DNA of 16,177 nt from Pseudomonadota bacterium (GCA_029781465.1 JAKOWQ010000082.1:1-16177), one strand, 5' to 3'. Numbered from the stretch's first letter, positions 1-7,516 are shown. Numbers and translations are program-made. The notes: generated from the letters alone by a model not told the origin.

Positions 1-1050
1 GTCACCACCAAGAGCATCGCCGGCTACCTCAACGGCAGCTACGAAATCACCGACAAGCTCAAGTTCGGGTTCGGGGCGCGCTATTCGATCGAGACCAAGG
101 ATGTGAACTGGCTGCTCGACGGGCGGGCCGGCGGGGTCATTATCAACATCGGCTCGACGAACCCCGATAGCAGCGGCACGCCACACGCAATGGTCAACAG
201 CCATACCGACCGCTTCCTCGCCACCGCGGCCAGCCTGGGCTACGAGTTCTCGCCCGGGGTCAACGGCTACATCAAGTATTCTTCGGGCTACAAGAGCGGC
301 GGCTTCAACCTCGACTATATCAACAGCAACGAGCTGGCGGCCAATTCCGGGCTCGAATTCGCCAAGGAAACCGTCAACAGCTACGAAGTGGGCCTCAAGA
401 CCGAGCTGTTCGACCGGCACCTGCAGCTCAACCTGGCGGGCTTCATCGCCAATTACGACAACTACCAGGTCAACCAGTTCGTCGATCTGGGCGGGGGCCG
501 CACCTCGATCCGCATCACCAACGCCGCCAAGGTCAAGACCAAGGGGATCGAGCTGGAATTTACCCTGCGCGCCAGCGACAGCCTGACCTTCCAGGGCTCG
601 GCCGGGCTGCTCGATGCCAAGTACGATTCGTTCCCGGGCGGCGGTTCGGGCGGCAGCGATGCCTCAGGCAAGCTGCTGACCAATGCTCCCAAGTTCAGCG
701 GGTCAATCGGGGCGACCTATTCCCGCAGGATCCCGGCGATCGATTCGACCTTCACGCTGCGCGCCGACGTGACCCACACCTCGTCGCACTTCACCACCGA
801 GGACAATGTCGAGACGACCACGCTGGCGCTCGGGTCGGAGGTGCCCTTCGGCTATATCTCGGGCTCCACGCAGATCAACGCGCGGGCCGGGTTCAAGCTG
901 CCGGGCGACAATTTCGAGATCTATGTCTGGGGCCGCAACCTGACCAACGAGCAAGCCCCGATTGACGATTTCCGCGACTTCTTCGGCACGATCGTCAATC
1001 ATCCGCAGCTCGGACGGACCTATGGGGTCAATCTGGTCGCCCGGTTCTGA
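1..1050 (+). CDS. TonB-dependent receptor, C-terminal part (5' truncated by window)
   Basis: This is the beta-barrel part of an outer-membrane TonB-dependent receptor, which imports a bound ligand with energy from TonB-ExbB-ExbD. The frame is open from base 1, so the signal peptide and plug domain lie upstream of the window; about 349 residues are visible. Alternating barrel strands with aromatic girdles are evident, for example GYIKYSSGYKSGGFNLDY followed by a YEVGLKTELF strand and NLAGFIANYDNYQ. A late NLTNE segment (near base 940) and the terminal strand YGVNLVARF ending in Phe are typical of the last barrel strand recognised by the BAM machinery. The style matches the very numerous sphingomonad receptors. 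The ligand cannot be read from the barrel. A metallohydrolase gene follows 67 bases downstream on the same strand and may be co-transcribed, although a hairpin lies between them. Confidence 0.93.
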   Translation, partial: VTTKSIAGYLNGSYEITDKLKFGFGARYSIETKDVNWLLDGRAGGVIINIGSTNPDSSGTPHAMVNSHTDRFLATAASLGYEFSPGVNGYIKYSSGYKSGGFNLDYINSNELAANSGLEFAKETVNSYEVGLKTELFDRHLQLNLAGFIANYDNYQVNQFVDLGGGRTSIRITNAAKVKTKGIELEFTLRASDSLTFQGSAGLLDAKYDSFPGGGSGGSDASGKLLTNAPKFSGSIGATYSRRIPAIDSTFTLRADVTHTSSHFTTEDNVETTTLALGSEVPFGYISGSTQINARAGFKLPGDNFEIYVWGRNLTNEQAPIDDFRDFFGTIVNHPQLGRTYGVNLVARF

Positions 1051-1064
1051 GGGTCGCAGCGGAA

Positions 1065-1099
1065 CCGGCGGGTCGGGTCATACGTGCCCTGCCCGCCGG
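1065..1099 (+). terminator. GC-rich hairpin between receptor and DUF2817 gene
   Basis: A perfect 8-bp inverted repeat, CCGGCGGG at 1065-1072 and CCCGCCGG at 1092-1099, encloses a 19-base loop that can itself pair GGG (1075-1077) with CCC (1087-1089). No T-run follows, so it is not a canonical intrinsic terminator. It could be an attenuator, a 3'-end stabiliser for the receptor message, or chance in GC-rich DNA. It ends just upstream of the ribosome binding site of the next gene. Confidence 0.35.
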
Positions 1100-1117
1100 G
1101 ACCGGAAGTGAAGAATC

Positions 1118-2215
1118 GTGACAGGCTATTTCTCATCCTCTTATCGCGAAGGCCGCGCGCGCTTTCTTGCCGCCGCCGGGCAGGCTGGCGGCGCGATCGA
1201 ATCCTTTGTCCATCCCGCGATCAAGGGGCCGCAAGGCGAAGATCTGGCAATCGACTGCGCCCGGTTCGGACGCACCGATGCGCCCCGCCTGCTTCTGGCC
1301 AGCTGCGGGCTGCACGGGCTTGAGGCTGCCGCCGGATCGGCCACCATGCTGCAATGGCTGGCGCTGGGCGGGGCGCAGCGTCTGCCCGATGACATGGCGG
1401 CCGTGCTGGTCCACGCGCTCAATCCCTATGGCTGGGCCTATGCCAGCCGCTGCAACGAGGACGCGATCGACCTTAACCGCAACGGGATAGACTGGTCGCT
1501 CCCGGCTCCGGCGAACCCGGCCTATGCCGATATCCATGCCATCTTGCTGCGCCACGCGGCGGATCGGGCGGGATTGGATGGCTTTACCGGCGATCTGCAC
1601 GCCCTGGCCGCAGCCAAGGGGTTTGAGTGGGCCCTGGTCGGATCGGCGGCGGGACAATACACGCATTCCGACGGGCTGAGCTTTGGCGGCAGCGCCCAGG
1701 CGTGGTCGACGCGGACCGCGCTGGCGATCGCCCGGGCGCATATGCCACGCCAGGGCAAGGTGCTGATGCTGGATTGGCACACCGGGATCGGTCCCTGGGC
1801 CGAACCCTATCTGATCCTCGATGCGCCCGGCGGCGGCAGCGAACAGGCGCTGGTGGCATCGTGGTGGCCCGAGCGCCAGGTCCACTGCGAGGATGTGGTG
1901 GAAGGCGCCAGGATCGAATACCACGGTTTGCTGACCGCTGCCGTGCGCGATCTCGCCGCGCGCTCCGGCCAGTCCAGCGTGATCGGGCTGACGGTGGAAT
2001 GGGGAACCTACCCGGTCGATACCATGATCGAGGCACTGGTGATGGACAACTGGCTGCGCCACCGTGCCGCTCCGTCCAGCGACCTTGCAACCGATGTTCG
2101 CGCCAAGCTGATCGACCGCTTTCTCCCCGCCGACTCCGCCTGGCGCGCGGCGGTCACCGGCCAGTCCGAGGCGATCTACACCGAAGCGATCGCGGGGCTG
2201 GCAGGCTGGGACTAG
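1118..2215 (+). CDS. DUF2817 family M14-type zinc metallohydrolase
   Basis: This 365-residue protein resembles the DUF2817 family, which is related to M14 zinc carboxypeptidases and aspartoacylase-like amidohydrolases. The M14-style signatures are present in order: HGLE (H66, E69) as the first two zinc ligands, DLNRNG around N120-R121 for substrate carboxylate binding, DWHTG with H221 as the third zinc ligand, and VEWGTYP with E294 as the likely catalytic glutamate. There is no signal peptide, so it is probably cytoplasmic. The chosen start is GTG at 1118, preceded by GGAAG at 1103-1107 with a 10-base gap. The gene directly follows a TonB-dependent receptor, which suggests it processes an imported peptide or acyl-amino acid; that is inference. 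Its TAG stop shares the palindrome CTAG (2212-2215) with the stop of the convergent lipoprotein gene. Confidence 0.88.
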   Translation: MTGYFSSSYREGRARFLAAAGQAGGAIESFVHPAIKGPQGEDLAIDCARFGRTDAPRLLLASCGLHGLEAAAGSATMLQWLALGGAQRLPDDMAAVLVHALNPYGWAYASRCNEDAIDLNRNGIDWSLPAPANPAYADIHAILLRHAADRAGLDGFTGDLHALAAAKGFEWALVGSAAGQYTHSDGLSFGGSAQAWSTRTALAIARAHMPRQGKVLMLDWHTGIGPWAEPYLILDAPGGGSEQALVASWWPERQVHCEDVVEGARIEYHGLLTAAVRDLAARSGQSSVIGLTVEWGTYPVDTMIEALVMDNWLRHRAAPSSDLATDVRAKLIDRFLPADSAWRAAVTGQSEAIYTEAIAGLAGWD

Positions 2216-2496
2216 TCGTTCGCGGGCGCCGGATCGGCCGCTGGCGCAGGAGCGGCGGCTTCTGCTGCCTCGCTCGCTCCGGCCTTGGCGTCGTCCTTGG
2301 CCGCAGGGGCCTTCGGCGCGAGCGGGGGCTGCGAGCGGACGGTATCGAGCGGAAGCATGGCGTCGCTGGCCGATCCAGGCAGGATCTCGCCCTCTACCTT
2401 GCCTGCGCCCTGCTGCTTTTCGCCGCCCTTGCAGGCGCCCAGCGCGAGGAGCAGCGCAAGCGCGGCGATCGGTACGGGATGGCGCATGGTCTTCAT
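2212..2496 (-). CDS. small Ala/Pro-rich lipoprotein
   Basis: This 94-residue protein starts MKTMRHPVP and has a hydrophobic stretch AALALLLALGAC ending in a lipobox (LGAC, Cys22). It should therefore be cut by signal peptidase II and lipid-anchored in the envelope. The mature part is short, starts with a charged GGEKQQ stretch, and becomes low-complexity Ala/Pro/Asp towards the C-terminus (last ~35 residues), so it is probably disordered. No domain is recognised. The start at 2496 is chosen because its ATG overlaps the TGA stop of the upstream lipB gene (ATGA, 2493-2496), a usual translational-coupling arrangement. A longer frame from 2508 (MPGRM...) and a shorter one from 2487 (MRHPV...) are possible. 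The two genes are almost certainly one transcript, but a functional link to lipoylation is not implied. Confidence 0.78.
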   Translation of the reverse strand: MKTMRHPVPIAALALLLALGACKGGEKQQGAGKVEGEILPGSASDAMLPLDTVRSQPPLAPKAPAAKDDAKAGASEAAEAAAPAPAADPAPAND

Positions 2497-3161
2497 TCTC
2501 CCGGGCAAGGCCGCTTAAGCGCGGCGAGAAATTCGCCGGCGCGGGCGATCAATGCCCGATCCCAGGCATCGAAATCAACCGTCAGCCCCAGCCGGGCCAG
2601 GCTGGTGACGCCGAATTCCTCGATCCCGCAGGGCACGATCCCGCCGAAATGCGCCAGATCGGGGGCGAGATTGACCGAAAATCCGTGCATCGTCACCCAG
2701 CGGCGGATGCGCACCCCGATCGCCCCGATCTTGGCCTCGCGCCCGTCGGCATCGCGGGTCCAGATCCCGATCCGGCCCGGCGCGCGCCAGCTATCCACGC
2801 CGAAATCGGCCAGGGTCGCGATCACCCATCCCTCGAGCGCGTGGACAAAGCCGCGCACGTCGCGCGCGCGGCGCTTGAGATCGAGCAGAACATAGCCCAC
2901 CCGCTGGCCCGGGCCGTGATAGGTGTAGCGTCCGCCGCGCCCGGCTTCGACCACCTCGAAGCGCGGATCGAGCAGTTCGGACCGGTCGGCGCTGGTTCCG
3001 GCGGTGTAGACGGGGGGGTGTTCGAGCAGCCAGATAAGCTCGCGCGCGCTGCCCTCGGCGATGGCCGCGTTGCGCGCCGCCATCTCTTCCAGCGCGGCGC
3101 GGTAGGGTACAGGCGCCCCGGAAACGCGCAATTCGATGGATTCGGGCAAGCTGGCGCTCAT
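2493..3161 (-). CDS. lipB: octanoyl-[acyl-carrier-protein]:protein N-octanoyltransferase (lipoate biosynthesis)
   Basis: LipB moves the octanoyl group from octanoyl-ACP to the lipoyl-domain lysine of enzymes such as pyruvate dehydrogenase; LipA then inserts sulfur. Family signatures are clear: an EHPPVYTAG segment, the hallmark RGGRYTYHGPGQ motif, KIGAIGV containing the conserved catalytic-site Lys (about K144 from the chosen start), and IVPCGI with the catalytic Cys (about C178). The product is 222 residues, normal for the family. The frame is open further upstream to 3242, but that extension is hydrophobic, unlike LipB, and runs into the promoter region of the divergent gene, so the ATG at 3161 (MSASLPESIEL) is preferred. 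The stop overlaps the start of the following lipoprotein gene. A divergent membrane-protein gene starts about 60 bases away, so the two promoters must lie in that short gap. Confidence 0.95.
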   Translation of the reverse strand: MSASLPESIELRVSGAPVPYRAALEEMAARNAAIAEGSARELIWLLEHPPVYTAGTSADRSELLDPRFEVVEAGRGGRYTYHGPGQRVGYVLLDLKRRARDVRGFVHALEGWVIATLADFGVDSWRAPGRIGIWTRDADGREAKIGAIGVRIRRWVTMHGFSVNLAPDLAHFGGIVPCGIEEFGVTSLARLGLTVDFDAWDRALIARAGEFLAALKRPCPGE

Positions 3162-3225
3162 CGCGCGTTGCGTGGCGGCATTCGCTGCGCTTATCAAGGG
3201 CCAACACGGCAGCGAAAGGGCGATG

Positions 3226-4035
3226 ATGCGGTTTGACAGCAATCAGGCATGGAAGGATGCAAGCGAGGCCGTCGCAGCCAACCGCGATGTGCTGCTGGCG
3301 CTGGGCGGAGTTTTCATGCTGCTCCCGGCCTTTGCGGTGATGGTGTTCTTCCCGATGCCCGAGCTGCCTTCCGACCCCGATCGGCTGAGCGCGGTGCTGG
3401 GCGAATACATGCAAGGCGCCTTTCCCTATCTGGCGATTACCCGGCTGCTGGAGCTGACCGGCCTGCTGGCGATGATCGCGCTGATCGCCGACCCGGGCCG
3501 CCCCACCGTATCCCAGGCCATCGCCACCGGCGCACGCCACGGCCTTGCCGCGCTGCTGGCGATGCTGACCATCACGCTGATGCTGGTCTTCGCTTCACTG
3601 CTCCCCGCGTTGCTGGCCGGAGCATTGGGCAAGGGCGCGCAGCTGCTGCTTGGCTTGCCGCTGGGGCTGGCGATCTTCGCCTATGGTTCGGCCCGTTCGA
3701 TGACCGTGCTGCCCGCGATCGTTGCCGGGCGGATCCTCAATCCCTTCGCGGCGATCCAGCGGGGCTGGGCGATCTCGCGCGGCAACGGATGGCGCCTGGC
3801 CGCGTTTCTCGCCTTGCTGATGATCGCTTTCGTGATCCTGAGCTGGCTGTTCCTCAACGGACTGGACATCCTGTTCCGGCTTGGCCTGGGCGAACGCGGC
3901 AGCAAGTTCGGCACCGCGCTGGCGGCAAGCGCGGTGAGCGCGCTCGCCGATGTCTATTTCGCCGCCCTGATGACTGCGGTGTTCCGCCAACTGGCACCGT
4001 CCAGCCGTTCCGGGGATATGGACAAAGCGCAATAA
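3226..4035 (+). CDS. six-helix integral membrane protein, GPDPase_memb/YciC-like (paralogue 1)
   Basis: This 269-residue protein is almost entirely hydrophobic, with about six membrane segments: residues ~20-42, ~75-95, ~105-132, ~138-160, ~192-218 and the C-terminal ~235-258. Between helices 4 and 5 sits the motif AAIQRGWAISRGNGWRL, matching the A-x-x-R-x-W-x-x-[ST]-R-G-N-x-x-R-L signature of the membrane domain found fused to some glycerophosphodiester phosphodiesterases and in YciC-like proteins. No catalytic domain is present. ATG codons at 3223 and 3226 compete; the purine-rich AAAGGG at 3215-3220 is better placed for 3226. The product of the next gene has the same motifs at the same places, so the two are tandem paralogues. 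The specific function is unknown; a role in membrane homeostasis or as a transport-like scaffold is only a guess. Confidence 0.85.
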   Translation: MRFDSNQAWKDASEAVAANRDVLLALGGVFMLLPAFAVMVFFPMPELPSDPDRLSAVLGEYMQGAFPYLAITRLLELTGLLAMIALIADPGRPTVSQAIATGARHGLAALLAMLTITLMLVFASLLPALLAGALGKGAQLLLGLPLGLAIFAYGSARSMTVLPAIVAGRILNPFAAIQRGWAISRGNGWRLAAFLALLMIAFVILSWLFLNGLDILFRLGLGERGSKFGTALAASAVSALADVYFAALMTAVFRQLAPSSRSGDMDKAQ

Positions 4036-4086
4036 AGGGCGCAGCATCAGCCCCTTGATGGCACTGGTCCAAAGGGGGAACCGCAG

Positions 4087-4932
4087 ATGTCGTTCAGTAT
4101 CAGTCAGGCGATTTCCGAATCGTTCGGGATCTTCAAGTCACGCCTTGGGGCGATGGTGGCGGTGCAGCTCGTCGCGATCATTGCCACCTATGCCCTGATG
4201 GGCGCGTTTTTCCTGTCGGCCTTGTCCGGCATGGGCGGACTGGCTGCGCTGCAAGGCAATCCCGAAGCCTTCGCCCAGATCTTCGCCGGAATGGGCTTCG
4301 GTTTCTTCCTCGTCTATCTGGTCGTAATCGCGATCAGCCTGGTTGCCCAGGCGGCGATCTGCGCACTGTGCGGCGATCCGCGGCGCCCGACGATCGGCGA
4401 GGCGCTGACCACCGGCGTGCGATCGCTTCCGGCCCTGGCCGGGGCGTGCCTGCTGGTAATCGTCGGAGCGATCGGCGTGGGCCTGCTGCTCGCCCTGCTG
4501 ATGGCCGGGGCGGCAATGGGTGCCAATCAGCCATGGCTGATCTTCGTACTGGGACTGGTGGCAATGGTCGGGGCGGTCTACCTGATGACCAAGCTTTCGA
4601 TGGTCCTGCCGGTAGTCGTGCTTGACGAGGTGCGCGGGCCGCTGATGGCGATCGGCCGCTCGTGGGAGCTGACACGCGGCAATTCGCTGCGCCTGTTCGG
4701 CTATTTCCTGCTGATCGGGATCCTCATGGGCGTGGTCTATTTCGCGCTGGTCGCGGCCTTGGGCGGAGTTGGAAGCAACGGCGGCGGCGGGATCGCAGTG
4801 GCGATTGTCTTGGGCTTGCTGGTCCTGGTCTATGCCCTGCTTGCCGGGATCTACTGGCTTGCGGCGGTGGTTGCCGCGCATCGCCAGCTGGGCGGGCCTT
4901 CGACCGGGGCGATCGAGGACACCTTCGCCTGA
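4087..4932 (+). CDS. six-helix integral membrane protein, GPDPase_memb/YciC-like (paralogue 2)
   Basis: This 281-residue polytopic membrane protein follows paralogue 1 by 51 bases. A good ribosome binding site (AGGGGGA) precedes the ATG at 4087. It repeats the key segments of its neighbour: GDPRRPTIGEALTTGVRSLP corresponds to ADPGRPTVSQAIATGARHGL, and MAIGRSWELTRGNSLRL corresponds to AAIQRGWAISRGNGWRL. The N-terminal SFSISQAISESFGIFKSR is a typical amphipathic lead-in of GPDPase_memb proteins. A glycine-rich loop (GGVGSNGGGG) separates the last two helices. The last residues are short and polar. The pair is probably one operon and may form a hetero-oligomer, which is inference. The stop lies two bases from the stop of the convergent methyltransferase gene. 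Confidence 0.87.
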   Translation: MSFSISQAISESFGIFKSRLGAMVAVQLVAIIATYALMGAFFLSALSGMGGLAALQGNPEAFAQIFAGMGFGFFLVYLVVIAISLVAQAAICALCGDPRRPTIGEALTTGVRSLPALAGACLLVIVGAIGVGLLLALLMAGAAMGANQPWLIFVLGLVAMVGAVYLMTKLSMVLPVVVLDEVRGPLMAIGRSWELTRGNSLRLFGYFLLIGILMGVVYFALVAALGGVGSNGGGGIAVAIVLGLLVLVYALLAGIYWLAAVVAAHRQLGGPSTGAIEDTFA

Positions 4933-4934
4933 CC

Positions 4935-5561
4935 CTAGTCCTTCCACCCCCAGAACAGGTGGCAGGGCAGCACGTTGAGCGCTTCGAACCCGGCATCGAT
5001 CCGGGCGAAATGTTTGGCCATGAAGTCGCGCGCGCGCTTGGAGAACTGATAGACCAGAAAGGCCCCGCCGGGACGCAGCACCCGGTGGGTCGCCGCCGCG
5101 ATTGCCGGACCAACCCCTTCGGGCAGGGTTGAGAACGGCAGGCCCGACAGCACATAGTCGGCATGGTTGTGCCCATGCGCGCGCACGATCGTTTCGACAT
5201 CGGCGGCCGATCCCAGCACCGGCACAAAGCGCCCGTCGGTGATCGTCGCCTTCAGGTAGTCGATGTAAAGCGGGTTGGTATCGATCACGATCAGCTGGGC
5301 ATCGCGCCGCAGCCGATCGAGCACCGGGCGGCAGAAGGTGCCGACCCCCGGGCCGTATTCGACGAACAGCTGGCATTCGTCCCACTTCACCGGGGCGAGC
5401 ATCTTCTGGATCGTGAAGCGCGAGGACGGGATAATCGATCCCACCATCACCGGATGGCGCAGGAACCCTTCCAGGAACACTCCCCAGGGGCCCATCATCC
5501 GCTTGATCCGGCGGACTGCCTTTTGCGGCAGGGACTGGTGCACAAGCTCGTTGCTGGTCAT
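4935..5561 (-). CDS. PmtA-like class I SAM-dependent methyltransferase (phospholipid N-methyltransferase group)
   Basis: This 208-residue protein is a Rossmann-fold methyltransferase. SAM-binding motif I is VEYGPGVGTF (residues 67-76), the acidic residue closing strand 2 is in IVIDTN (Asp94), and the motif IV region reads VLSGLPFS (137-144). The leader FLEGFLRHPVMVGSIIPSSR (30-49) is characteristic of the COG3963 phospholipid N-methyltransferase/PmtA group, which methylates phosphatidylethanolamine towards phosphatidylcholine at the cytoplasmic membrane. Members of this group also include proteins annotated as rRNA-dimethyladenosine-like methyltransferases, so the substrate is inferred rather than proven. 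The ATG at 5561 has only a weak upstream purine stretch. The neighbouring membrane-protein genes are convergent, not co-transcribed. An MFS gene starts divergently 98 bases away. Confidence 0.85.
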   Translation of the reverse strand: MTSNELVHQSLPQKAVRRIKRMMGPWGVFLEGFLRHPVMVGSIIPSSRFTIQKMLAPVKWDECQLFVEYGPGVGTFCRPVLDRLRRDAQLIVIDTNPLYIDYLKATITDGRFVPVLGSAADVETIVRAHGHNHADYVLSGLPFSTLPEGVGPAIAAATHRVLRPGGAFLVYQFSKRARDFMAKHFARIDAGFEALNVLPCHLFWGWKD

Positions 5562-5567
5562 GCTGAA

Positions 5568-5578
5568 AGGACGGTCCT
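5568..5578. promoter_or_regulatory. short palindrome in the divergent methyltransferase/MFS gap
   Basis: AGGAC-G-GTCCT is a perfect inverted repeat located 7 bases upstream of the methyltransferase ATG, in the roughly 100-base gap it shares with the divergent transporter gene. It could be an operator, but it is short and no known regulator site is recognised. Confidence 0.2.
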
Positions 5579-5659
5579 GTGCCCGGGGATGACGGAGGCG
5601 CGTTTCACAAATTTACCCGGCCATTGCAAGGCGCAAGATACCGCTCTAGCGACGAAGCG

Positions 5660-7009
5660 ATGACCAGTAGCGATCCGCAACTGCTTGACCCGTCCCGCCC
5701 GGCGACCGCGAGCCTGCCGCGCGGGCGATTGCTGCTGCTGTTTCTGGTCACTCTGGTAACCGCCGCGGGCAATACCGCGATGCAATCGGTGATGCCCGCG
5801 ATCGGCACCGCGCTGAAGGTCGAGGATTTCTGGATCAGCCTGGCCTATACCTGGTCGGCGCTGCTGTGGATGCTCTGCGCGCCGATGTGGGCCCGCCGCT
5901 CGGACCGGCGCGGGCGCAAGGCGATGATGGCGGTCGGGCTGATGGGCTTCATCTCCAGCTTCGGGCTGTGCGGCTTCGCGCTCTACCTGGGGCTGAACGG
6001 CTATCTTGCGGGGATCGGCACGCTTTTGCTGTTCGCGCTGTGCCGGTCGCTCTACGGCGGGTTCGGATCGGCTGCCCCGCCCGCGGTCCAGGCCTATGTC
6101 GCCGCGCGCACCAGCCGCGCCGAACGCACCCAGTCGCTCTCGCTGATCTCCTCCAGTTTTGGCCTCGGCACGGTGCTGGGACCGGCTCTGGCGCCGATGC
6201 TGATCATGCCCGCGCTGGGCCTGGTCAGCCCTTTTGCCGCCTTCACCCTGATCGCGGTGATCGTGCTGATCGCGCTCAGGCTGCGGCTGCCCGACGATAC
6301 GCCGGCCTTTGCCGCGCGCGGCGATGTCATGGCCGCGCCCTTCAGCGCCAATTCCAACTCGCGGATGCAGAGCACGGAGGAGGAGGATGGCGCGCTGCCG
6401 GATGCACCGCCCGAAAAGCTATCGTGGGGCGATCGGCGGATGCGCTCATGGCTGGTGGCCGGTCTGCTCGGGGGCCACGCCCAGGCCGCGACCATGGGCA
6501 TCGTCGGCTTTCTGGTGCTGGACCGGCTGGGGCTGCGGGCCACGCCCGTGCTGGGCGCGGCGCCGACCGGGCGGGTGCTGATGATGGGCGCGCTGGCGAC
6601 CCTGCTGGCGCAATGGGGGCTGATCCCGATGCTGCGGCTGGGCCCGCGCTCATCCTGCCTGTGGGGTATCGCCCTTGCCGCGAGCGGGATTGCAATCCTG
6701 TCGGTAGCCGGGAGCGAGCACACGATCGCGATCAGCGTTGCCTTGCTTTCGATGGGCTTCGGGCTGTTCCGCCCCGGCTTTACCGCCGGGGCGTCACTGT
6801 CGGTCAGCCGCGCCGAACAGGGCCAGTCGGCCGGGATCGTCGCCTCGGTCAATGGCGCGGCCTATATTGCGGCGCCGGCGATCGGGGTCTGGCTCTACGG
6901 CCACAATCCGTGGCTTGGTTTTGCCGGGATCGAGGCACTGTGCCTGTCGGTGGTGGTGGTCGGCTGGCGAGCGATGGCCACCGACGAGGCGCTGACCGGC
7001 GCGCGCTGA
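5660..7009 (+). CDS. major facilitator superfamily transporter
   Basis: This 449-residue protein has about twelve membrane segments in two halves. They are separated by a polar central loop (roughly residues 220-260, rich in Glu and Asp, including STEEEDGALPD). The MFS motif A appears in the loop after helix 2 as WARRSDRRGRK (about 77-87). A second proline/glycine-rich helix signature GLGTVLGPALAP occurs near helix 5 and is typical of drug:H+ antiporter-like MFS members. It should sit in the cytoplasmic membrane and export or import a small solute by proton exchange; the substrate is unknown. The frame is open from 5579, but the first 27 codons are polar and unlike an MFS leader, so ATG 5660 is preferred despite a weak ribosome binding site. 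It ends five bases from the convergent arsC stop. Confidence 0.9.
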   Translation: MTSSDPQLLDPSRPATASLPRGRLLLLFLVTLVTAAGNTAMQSVMPAIGTALKVEDFWISLAYTWSALLWMLCAPMWARRSDRRGRKAMMAVGLMGFISSFGLCGFALYLGLNGYLAGIGTLLLFALCRSLYGGFGSAAPPAVQAYVAARTSRAERTQSLSLISSSFGLGTVLGPALAPMLIMPALGLVSPFAAFTLIAVIVLIALRLRLPDDTPAFAARGDVMAAPFSANSNSRMQSTEEEDGALPDAPPEKLSWGDRRMRSWLVAGLLGGHAQAATMGIVGFLVLDRLGLRATPVLGAAPTGRVLMMGALATLLAQWGLIPMLRLGPRSSCLWGIALAASGIAILSVAGSEHTIAISVALLSMGFGLFRPGFTAGASLSVSRAEQGQSAGIVASVNGAAYIAAPAIGVWLYGHNPWLGFAGIEALCLSVVVVGWRAMATDEALTGAR

Positions 7010-7014
7010 ACCGA

Positions 7015-7359
7015 TCAGAGGATTTCGAGCACCACTTCCTGCGGACGGCACAGCCGCACCCCCTTGTCGGTCTCGACCAGAGGGCGCTGGATCAGGACCG
7101 GATCGGCCTGCATCGCGGCGAGCACTGTCTCATCGTCGGCATCGGGCAGTCCGCGCTCTTCGGCGTCGGTCCCGCGCAGCCGCAGCCCCTGCTGCGGGGT
7201 AATCCCTGCATCGCGATAGAGCTGGATCAGCTTCGCGGTGCTGGGCGGCGTGACGAGGTATTCAATCACGGTCAGCTCTACCCCGGGGGTTTCCTGCAGA
7301 ATCGCCAAGGTCTTGCGCGAGGTGCCGCAAGCCGGGTTGTGCCAGATCGTTGCCTTCAT
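7015..7359 (-). CDS. arsC: glutaredoxin-dependent arsenate reductase (ArsC family)
   Basis: This 114-residue thioredoxin-fold protein is close to the plasmid-type ArsC that reduces arsenate to arsenite with glutathione and glutaredoxin. The active-site segment is HNPACGTSRKT with the catalytic Cys11. Basic residues expected to hold the oxyanion are present in GLRLRG (R60/R62), QRPLV (R92) and LCRPQEVVLEIL (R105), and the C-terminal block is nearly identical to the E. coli form. A GAGGGA ribosome binding site precedes the ATG. There is no arsR, arsB or acr3 nearby, so it is a solitary gene; many such solitary ArsC/YffB-like proteins have uncertain in vivo roles. It is divergent from the siderophore receptor, with 157 bases between start codons. 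Confidence 0.92.
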   Translation of the reverse strand: MKATIWHNPACGTSRKTLAILQETPGVELTVIEYLVTPPSTAKLIQLYRDAGITPQQGLRLRGTDAEERGLPDADDETVLAAMQADPVLIQRPLVETDKGVRLCRPQEVVLEIL

Positions 7360-7448
7360 TGCCGGTTCCCTCGCTTGTGCAGTTCCGCCCGTACCCTTGA
7401 GGGAGGCGCTTAGGGCGATTTTTCCGCTGGAGCAATTTGATCCTTGTC

Positions 7449-7467
7449 AATGCGAACGATTCGCATT
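7449..7467. promoter_or_regulatory. Fur-box-like 19-bp palindrome (distal)
   Basis: AATGCGAACGATTCGCATT is a perfect 8+3+8 inverted repeat. It closely resembles the proteobacterial Fur (ferric uptake regulator) box variant AATGAGAATGATTCTCATT. It lies about 50 bases before the start of a siderophore receptor gene, exactly where iron repression would act. An alternative reader is another Fur-family protein. Confidence 0.7.
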
Positions 7468-7480
7468 AGCGGCTCTATTC

Positions 7481-7499
7481 GTTATTGCGAATCGTTATC
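7481..7499. promoter_or_regulatory. Fur-box-like site (proximal)
   Basis: GTTATTGCGAATCGTTATC matches 14 of 19 positions of the classical Fur consensus GATAATGATAATCATTATC (counted by hand). It ends 17 bases before the TTG start of the receptor and 8 bases before the ribosome binding site. Together with the palindrome at 7449-7467 it forms a two-site operator, with centres 32 bases apart, that should give tight iron-dependent repression. Confidence 0.65.
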
Positions 7500-7516
7500 A
7501 ATAAAAGGAACAGCCA

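Noticed and set aside
1133..2062. Long antisense open frame (309 codons) opposite the DUF2817 gene
   Set aside because: The plus-strand frame has clear zinc-site motifs. The antisense product is Arg/Pro/Gln-rich with no domain, as expected for shadow frames in GC-rich DNA.
1627..2895. 422-codon plus-strand frame spanning DUF2817, the lipoprotein and part of lipB
   Set aside because: It is a shadow frame with Arg/Gly-rich composition, and it crosses two genes with recognisable motifs on the other strand.
4138..5385. 415-codon minus-strand frame across the second membrane protein and the methyltransferase
   Set aside because: Its sequence is His/Gln/Arg-rich low-quality composition, and it conflicts with two well-supported genes in other frames.
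7015..7359. Arsenic-resistance operon
   Set aside because: Only arsC is present. No arsR, arsB/acr3 or arsH lies in the neighbouring sequence.
5866..7413. 515-codon plus-strand frame across the MFS and arsC genes
   Set aside because: The product is Arg/Ala/Gly-rich without membrane segments or motifs and runs antisense through arsC. The overlapping MFS and ArsC frames have strong family signatures.
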